64,000 bases of DNA from Maritimibacter alkaliphilus HTCC2654. Lineage in GTDB: Bacteria > Pseudomonadota > Alphaproteobacteria > Rhodobacterales > Rhodobacteraceae. This document shows positions 59,921 through 64,000 of the stretch, in pieces. Position 1 is the stretch's first letter; each line of letters opens with the position of its first letter. Under the pieces are notes generated by a model. It saw only the letters and a program-made list of their open reading frames with translations. It made no database searches and had not been told where the DNA came from. The translations under genes and the position numbers were made by a program. Where the stretch lies: assembly GCF_000152805.1 (NCBI RefSeq), contig NZ_CH902578.1, positions 2,011,834 through 2,075,833 on the forward strand. The letters are read 5' to 3'.

Positions 59921-61231
59921 TCAACCTTGCCGCTTGGCCCGAAGCCCCGCGAAAAAGTCGACACGTTTCTTCAACTCACGTTCGAAGCCGCGTTCGACCG
60001 GCTGGTAGTAGACCGGGCGCTTCACGTCGTCGGGGAAATAGTTCTGACCGGAAAAGCCGTCTTCGGCATCGTGCTCATACTGGTAACCCGACCCATAGCC
60101 TTCGTCCTTCATCAGACGCGTCGGCGCGTTCAGGATGTGTTTCGGCGGCGGCGCCGATCCGGTCTGCTTGGCCTGCGCGCGCGCCGCCTTGTAGGCGACA
60201 TAGCCCGCGTTCGATTTCGGCGCGAGGGCGAGGTAGACGACCGCCTGCGCCAGCGCCAACTCGCCCTCGGGCGACCCGAGCCGCTCATACGTTTCCCACG
60301 CGTCGATGCAGATGCCGTTGGCCTGCGGATCGGCCAGCCCAATGTCCTCGACCGCCATGCGCGTCAGACGGCGGGCAAGGAAGCGCGGATCCTCGCCCCC
60401 TTCCAGCATTCGGGTGAACCAGTAGAGCGCGGCATCGGGGTCGGACCCGCGCACCGATTTGTGCAGCGCCGAGATCAGGTTGTAGTGCCCGTCCCCCGAC
60501 TTGTCGTATTGCGCCGCGCGGCGCATCAGCCGCGTGGCGAGCGCATCGCGGTCGAGCTTGCCATCGACCCGCCACGCCATCACCTGCTCGATCAGATTGA
60601 GCAGCGCGCGCCCGTCGCCGTCGGCCATCTCGATCAGCGCCTCGCGCCCCTCACCGGTCAAGGGCAGGGCGCGGTCCAGTTCGCGTTCGGCACGCTGCGC
60701 CATGCGTTCGAGGTCGGCAGGCTCCAACCGCTTCAGCGTAATGACCTGTGCGCGGCTCAGAACAGCGGCGTTCAACTCGAACGACGGGTTCTCGGTCGTG
60801 GCCCCCACCAGCAGGATCGTCCCGTCTTCCATATGCGGCAGAAAACCGTCCTGCTGCGCCTTGTTGAAGCGGTGGATCTCGTCGACGAACAGAAGCGTGC
60901 CCTTGCCGTTCTGCCGCCGCATCTTGGCCGCCTCGAACACCTTGCGCAGGTCCGTGACGCCCGTGAAGATCGCGCTGATCTGAATGAAATGAAGGTCGGT
61001 GACATCCGCCAGCAGCCGCGCGATGGTCGTCTTGCCGACCCCAGGTGGCCCCCAGAGGATCAGCGAGCCAAGCGATCCCGACGCCAGCATCACGCCCAAG
61101 GGGCCTTCGGGGCCCAGCACCGCCTCTTGTCCGATCACCTGATCCAGCGCGGCGGGGCGCAACCGGTCGGCCAAGGGCCTCGGCCCGCCGCCCTTCGCTT
61201 CGCCGCCAACACTATCGAACAAATCCGCCAT
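59921..61231 (-). CDS. rarA: Replication-associated recombination protein A (RarA/MgsA)
   Basis: A 436-residue AAA+ ATPase. It has RPAALDQVIGQEAVLGPEGPL, Walker A GPPGVGKTT, Walker B LLFVDEIHRFNKAQQD, sensor 1 GATTENPSFELNAAVLSRA and the C-terminal MgsA domain (KSVRGSDPDAALYWFTRMLEGGEDPRFLARRL). It acts at stalled replication forks. It begins the strand run rarA, crcB, rluC-like, HAD, ATP12. Confidence 0.93.
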   Translation of the reverse strand: MADLFDSVGGEAKGGGPRPLADRLRPAALDQVIGQEAVLGPEGPLGVMLASGSLGSLILWGPPGVGKTTIARLLADVTDLHFIQISAIFTGVTDLRKVFEAAKMRRQNGKGTLLFVDEIHRFNKAQQDGFLPHMEDGTILLVGATTENPSFELNAAVLSRAQVITLKRLEPADLERMAQRAERELDRALPLTGEGREALIEMADGDGRALLNLIEQVMAWRVDGKLDRDALATRLMRRAAQYDKSGDGHYNLISALHKSVRGSDPDAALYWFTRMLEGGEDPRFLARRLTRMAVEDIGLADPQANGICIDAWETYERLGSPEGELALAQAVVYLALAPKSNAGYVAYKAARAQAKQTGSAPPPKHILNAPTRLMKDEGYGSGYQYEHDAEDGFSGQNYFPDDVKRPVYYQPVERGFERELKKRVDFFAGLRAKRQG

Positions 61232-61346
61232 GCCCCCAATCTAGGCCCGGAGCGCACCGGCTTCCAGCGCCCCCGTCACTGTTGTTCAAATACTTTCGGG
61301 CGAGGTCTGGACGGGTCCGAGGGCTGGCACCCGGCGTCGCAACCCG

Positions 61347-61961
61347 TCAGAGCAGGTTGTATTCGTGGGCGCGTTGCACCGCTTCCGCCGTCGTGCGCAC
61401 GAACAGCGCCTCGCGTGCTGCGCGTAGCCGCGCTTTGAACGCACTTTCGGAAATGCCCAGCACCGCCGAAGCCTCGGCATGGCGGTTGCCCTTGGCGACC
61501 AGCCGAAGAGCCATACGTTGCGCCGGGGTCAGCCGGTCCGGCGGTGTCGCACGTTCGTGCAGGGTTTCGACGACCGACCGGATACGGGCGATTTCGGTAT
61601 CCGTGAACTCCCGGTCATCACGGGCGAACCCGCCGATGGTGCGCGACGAGGTCAGTCCGGTCGAAACCGCCACGCCGAACGTCAGGCCAAAGCGGCGCGC
61701 CTGCCCCATGATGTTCAGCGGGTCGGGAAGGTCGATGTCGCTCCACCGGATCGCGCCATCATTGCCGAAGCCCCAGAACACCATCGGGTCGGCGAGCATG
61801 TAGCCCTTCTCGGTATAGATTTCCGTCCAGCGCGGATCGTAGGTCTGGATCATCAGATGCGCGGCTGCGAACCGGATGTGCAGGCCGAGCGCGTAGCCCC
61901 GTGGCGCGAGATCGGAAAGTTGCGAGAGCCCGTGGTCCAATCCCAATACATCAGACATCAC
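61347..61961 (-). CDS. Orphan LuxR-type (autoinducer-domain) transcriptional regulator
   Basis: A 204-residue protein. Residues ~15-125 match the autoinducer-binding domain (FAAAHLMIQTYDPRWTEIYTEKGYMLADPMVFWGF), with the conserved Trp, Tyr and Asp residues around YDPRWTEIY and LADP. The C-terminal GerE helix-turn-helix (~140-203; LTPAQRMALRLVAKGNRHAEASAVLGISESAFKARL) is shifted from the usual T-E-x-K-T pattern. No luxI is present in the window, so it is an orphan that may read foreign or distant signals. The MM start leaves one residue of doubt. Confidence 0.85.
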   Translation of the reverse strand: MMSDVLGLDHGLSQLSDLAPRGYALGLHIRFAAAHLMIQTYDPRWTEIYTEKGYMLADPMVFWGFGNDGAIRWSDIDLPDPLNIMGQARRFGLTFGVAVSTGLTSSRTIGGFARDDREFTDTEIARIRSVVETLHERATPPDRLTPAQRMALRLVAKGNRHAEASAVLGISESAFKARLRAAREALFVRTTAEAVQRAHEYNLL

Positions 61962-62078
61962 CCAGCCCCCTGTCTCAAATACGCATCAACTCTTTAGAGC
62001 GATTACAGCTTTCTTTGACAACCTTAAATTGTGCGGTCAGAATTGGGCAAGAGGATTCACCGCAAGGCACCGGGTTTC

Positions 62079-62264
62079 ATGGATGACGACGATCTCGTAG
62101 CGTGGCTGAACGCGCTGGACGACGAACAACGCGAGTTGCTGGCGCGCCATCTGGATATGTGGCCGGACGAACCCGTGGATGGAAGCACGCGGGCCGACCT
62201 GTTCGAAGCCGCGCTGGAGCTTTTGAAAACGCAACGCACCGGCAAGCCCAGCCGCATGAACTGA
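62079..62264 (+). CDS. Small acidic helical protein
   Basis: A 61-residue protein starting MDDDDLVAWLNALDDEQRELLARHLDMW, predicted to be mostly helical, with an Asp/Glu-rich N-terminus and a basic tail. No family is recognised and the ribosome site is weak. It is followed by a strong bidirectional terminator. It could be a small regulatory protein or a chance frame; composition favours a real gene. Confidence 0.5.
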   Translation: MDDDDLVAWLNALDDEQRELLARHLDMWPDEPVDGSTRADLFEAALELLKTQRTGKPSRMN

Positions 62265-62301
62265 GCGCGGCCTGTTCAAGGGACTATTTGACGCAAAGAA
62301 A

Positions 62302-62332
62302 AACCCCGCCGCGGATGTCCGGGCGGGGTTTT
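62302..62332. terminator. Bidirectional terminator between rplQ and the small acidic-protein gene
   Basis: AACCCCGCC (62302-62310) pairs with GGCGGGGTT (62322-62330). An A-run precedes the stem and TTTTCG follows, so the minus-strand rplQ transcript sees a GC stem followed by a T-run. Strong in both directions. Confidence 0.88.
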
Positions 62333-62361
62333 CGTTCGGGTCGGTCTGACCGATCCGAAGC

Positions 62362-62790
62362 TTATTCTTCGGCGAACGCCGCTTCTTCTTCCTCGGCAAC
62401 GCGGGCCTTGTCGGCTGCGCCCTTGGCGTCGACGTCGCGGTCGACGAATTCGATGATCGCCATCGGCGCCATGTCACCGGTGCGGAAGCCGGCTTTCAGA
62501 ACGCGGACGTAGCCACCCTTGCGTTCGGCGTAGCGCGGGCCGAGCACGTCGAACAGTTTCGCCACATAGGCGTCCTGCTTGAGCTGGCTCGCGGCCTGAC
62601 GGCGGGCGTGAAGGTCGCCGCGCTTGCCCAGCGTGATGAGCTTTTCGATGATCGGGCGCAGTTCTTTGGCTTTCGGCAGGGTCGTCTTGATCTGCTCGTG
62701 CTCGATCAGCGAGCCGGCCATGTTGGCGAACATCGCCTTGCGGTGTTCGTGGGTGCGGTTCAGGCGGCGATAGCCCCGTGCGTGACGCAT
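62362..62790 (-). CDS. rplQ: Ribosomal protein bL17
   Basis: A 142-residue protein. The N-terminal [56 protein letters not shown] is the exact family signature. Part of the large subunit. A Glu/Ala-rich acidic tail ([12 protein letters not shown]) extends the usual length. It follows rpoA by 165 bp, an unusually wide gap filled by a long palindrome. Confidence 0.97.
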   Translation of the reverse strand: MRHARGYRRLNRTHEHRKAMFANMAGSLIEHEQIKTTLPKAKELRPIIEKLITLGKRGDLHARRQAASQLKQDAYVAKLFDVLGPRYAERKGGYVRVLKAGFRTGDMAPMAIIEFVDRDVDAKGAADKARVAEEEEAAFAEE

Positions 62791-62897
62791 TTGAAGTCTC
62801 CTATCTCAGGTTTTGCTTTGTCTGGCGACCATGCGTTTCGGCCGCTCTCCTTGGGGCGTCATTGCCCATGTGGTCCCCGGCATTCCGGGCATTGGTG

Positions 62898-62950
62898 TGG
62901 TGGGTTGGCACCCACCCTACGGGTCGCCGTAGGGTGGGTGAAACCCACCA
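62898..62950. repeat. Long palindromic (REP-like) element between rpoA and rplQ
   Basis: The inner arms, 62909-62922 and 62927-62940, are perfect 14-bp complements with a 4-base loop. The outer arms, 62898-62906 and 62942-62950, are perfect 9-bp complements separated from the inner stem by a 2-base/1-base bulge. It starts 6 bp downstream of the rpoA stop on the transcribed strand. Confidence 0.85.
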
Positions 62951-62955
62951 AGATC

Positions 62956-63972
62956 TCAGAACTGGTCTTCGAACTTCTTGGCCAGATCTTCGATGTTCTC
63001 CGGCGGCCACTCTTCGACATCCATGCCGAGGTGCAGGCCCATGCCCGAGAGCACTTCCTTGATTTCGTTCAGCGACTTGCGGCCGAAGTTCGGGGTGCGG
63101 AGCATCTCGGCTTCGGTTTTCTGGATCAGGTCGCCGATGTAGACGATGTTGTCGTTCTTCAGGCAGTTCGCAGACCGCACCGAAAGCTCCAGCTCGTCCA
63201 CTTTCTTGAGAAGAAGCGGGTTGAACTCGAGACCATCGTCGTCGTCCTGACGGCTGGCCGATTCCGGCTCGTCGAAGTTCACGAAGATCGACAGCTGGTC
63301 CTGGATGATCCGCGCGGCGAAGGCCACGGCATCGTCCGGGGTGATCGAACCGTCGGTTTCGACCTTGAGCGTCAGCTTGTCATAGTCGAGCACCTGACCT
63401 TCACGGGTCGGCTGCACGTCATAGGACACTTTCTTGACCGGCGAATAGATCGCATCGACCGGGATCAGGCCGATCGGCGCATCTTCCGGCTTGTTCTTGT
63501 CGGCCGAGACATAGCCTTTGCCGGTGTTGACGGTCAGTTCCATGAACAGGTCGGCGCCGTCATCGAGGTGGCAGATCACGTGATCCTTGTTCAGGATCTC
63601 GATGCCTGCGCTTTCCGAGATGTCGCCGGCGGTGACGACCATCGGGCCCTTGGCCGAGATCGACAGGCGCTTGGGCCCTTCGACTTCCATACGGATCGAC
63701 ACGCCCTTGAGGTTCAGGACGATGTCGGTGACGTCTTCACGCACACCAGCCACCGACGAGAACTCGTGCAGCACGTTGTCGATCTGCACGCTGGTGATGG
63801 CGGCGCCCTGAAGCGACGACATGAGAACACGGCGCAGCGCGTTGCCAAGGGTCAGACCGAAGCCGCGCTCGAGCGGTTCGGCAATGACGGTGGCCTGACG
63901 CGACGGGTCGTTGCCCGGCTTGACGTCGAGCTGCGTCGGTTTGATCAATTCAGCCCAGTTTTTGTGGATCAT
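62956..63972 (-). CDS. rpoA: RNA polymerase alpha subunit
   Basis: A 338-residue protein. The N-terminal domain has [42 protein letters not shown], with [14 protein letters not shown] in the middle. The C-terminal domain (~260-330) includes [48 protein letters not shown], the DNA- and activator-binding part. Start 63972 (MIHKNW) is chosen; an upstream in-frame Met at 63984 adds four residues. Confidence 0.97.
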   Translation of the reverse strand: MIHKNWAELIKPTQLDVKPGNDPSRQATVIAEPLERGFGLTLGNALRRVLMSSLQGAAITSVQIDNVLHEFSSVAGVREDVTDIVLNLKGVSIRMEVEGPKRLSISAKGPMVVTAGDISESAGIEILNKDHVICHLDDGADLFMELTVNTGKGYVSADKNKPEDAPIGLIPVDAIYSPVKKVSYDVQPTREGQVLDYDKLTLKVETDGSITPDDAVAFAARIIQDQLSIFVNFDEPESASRQDDDDGLEFNPLLLKKVDELELSVRSANCLKNDNIVYIGDLIQKTEAEMLRTPNFGRKSLNEIKEVLSGMGLHLGMDVEEWPPENIEDLAKKFEDQF

Positions 63973-64000
63973 GCGTCCCTCCATTCCTGTTCTGCCCCAT

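Overview
The window is high-GC chromosomal DNA from an alphaproteobacterium, most likely a Rhodobacteraceae (Roseobacter-type) member. The evidence is gene content and order: an aap/bzt amino-acid ABC transporter, an ATP12-type F1 chaperone, the run rpmH-rnpA-yidD...ttcA...yidC-engB-argB, and rpoA-rplQ. No organism name can be fixed from sequence alone.

1-18.2 kb is a surface-polysaccharide and secretion region. It starts inside a large FG-GAP/RTX secreted protein with an exact 210-bp internal repeat. It continues with a Wza-type export lipoprotein, a Wzx-type flippase, three glycosyltransferases, a polymerase/ligase-type membrane protein, a chain-length (PCP) protein, a LuxR/NarL-type response regulator, a WecG/TagA glycosyltransferase fused to a priming sugar-phosphate transferase, and GalU. 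It ends with a cysteine-free periplasmic sulfite-oxidase-fold protein next to a hybrid histidine kinase that carries its own HPt domain. A 16-bp palindrome (consensus CTAYCCKNNMGGRTAG) occurs at 4583, 11758, 12525 and 14962, always about 87-150 bp upstream of start codons in this cluster. I propose one circuit: sensor protein, hybrid kinase, response regulator, palindromes, EPS genes. Ugd and a UDP-glucuronate 4-epimerase near 41-43 kb could supply further sugar nucleotides.

18.2-26.8 kb is catabolic. A LacI regulator with two matching operators controls a histidinol-dehydrogenase-family enzyme (HpsN-like) and an SDR. Next come a GbcAB-like Rieske N-demethylase pair and a DgcA-like flavoprotein, which together suggest glycine betaine or related quaternary-amine demethylation. 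A TetR regulator is divergent from the flavoprotein gene.

26.8-35.6 kb is an integrated genomic island of about 8.7 kb. It is bounded by 24-bp direct repeats derived from the 3' end of a tRNA-Arg(ACG) gene and encodes a tyrosine integrase next to the intact tRNA. Cargo: an MT-A70 adenine methyltransferase followed directly by an HNH endonuclease (candidate restriction-modification pair), a serine recombinase, a membrane-anchored small protein, a nuclease-like membrane protein, a zinc-ribbon protein and unknowns. About 1 kb of it carries no credible gene. Its base composition is visibly more AT-rich than the flanks.

35.6-64 kb is mostly core genome: a sensor kinase/flavoprotein disulfide reductase/TVP38 operon, the rpmH-to-argB run with intercalated accessory genes (UDP-sugar enzymes, a sulfotransferase-like protein, a LytTR membrane regulator, a degenerate-GGDEF/EAL protein), a SixA-like phosphatase, the bztABCD-type transporter, ATP12, a HAD phosphatase, an RluC-type pseudouridine synthase, CrcB, RarA, an orphan LuxR-type regulator, rplQ and rpoA. 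A long perfect palindrome sits between rpoA and rplQ.
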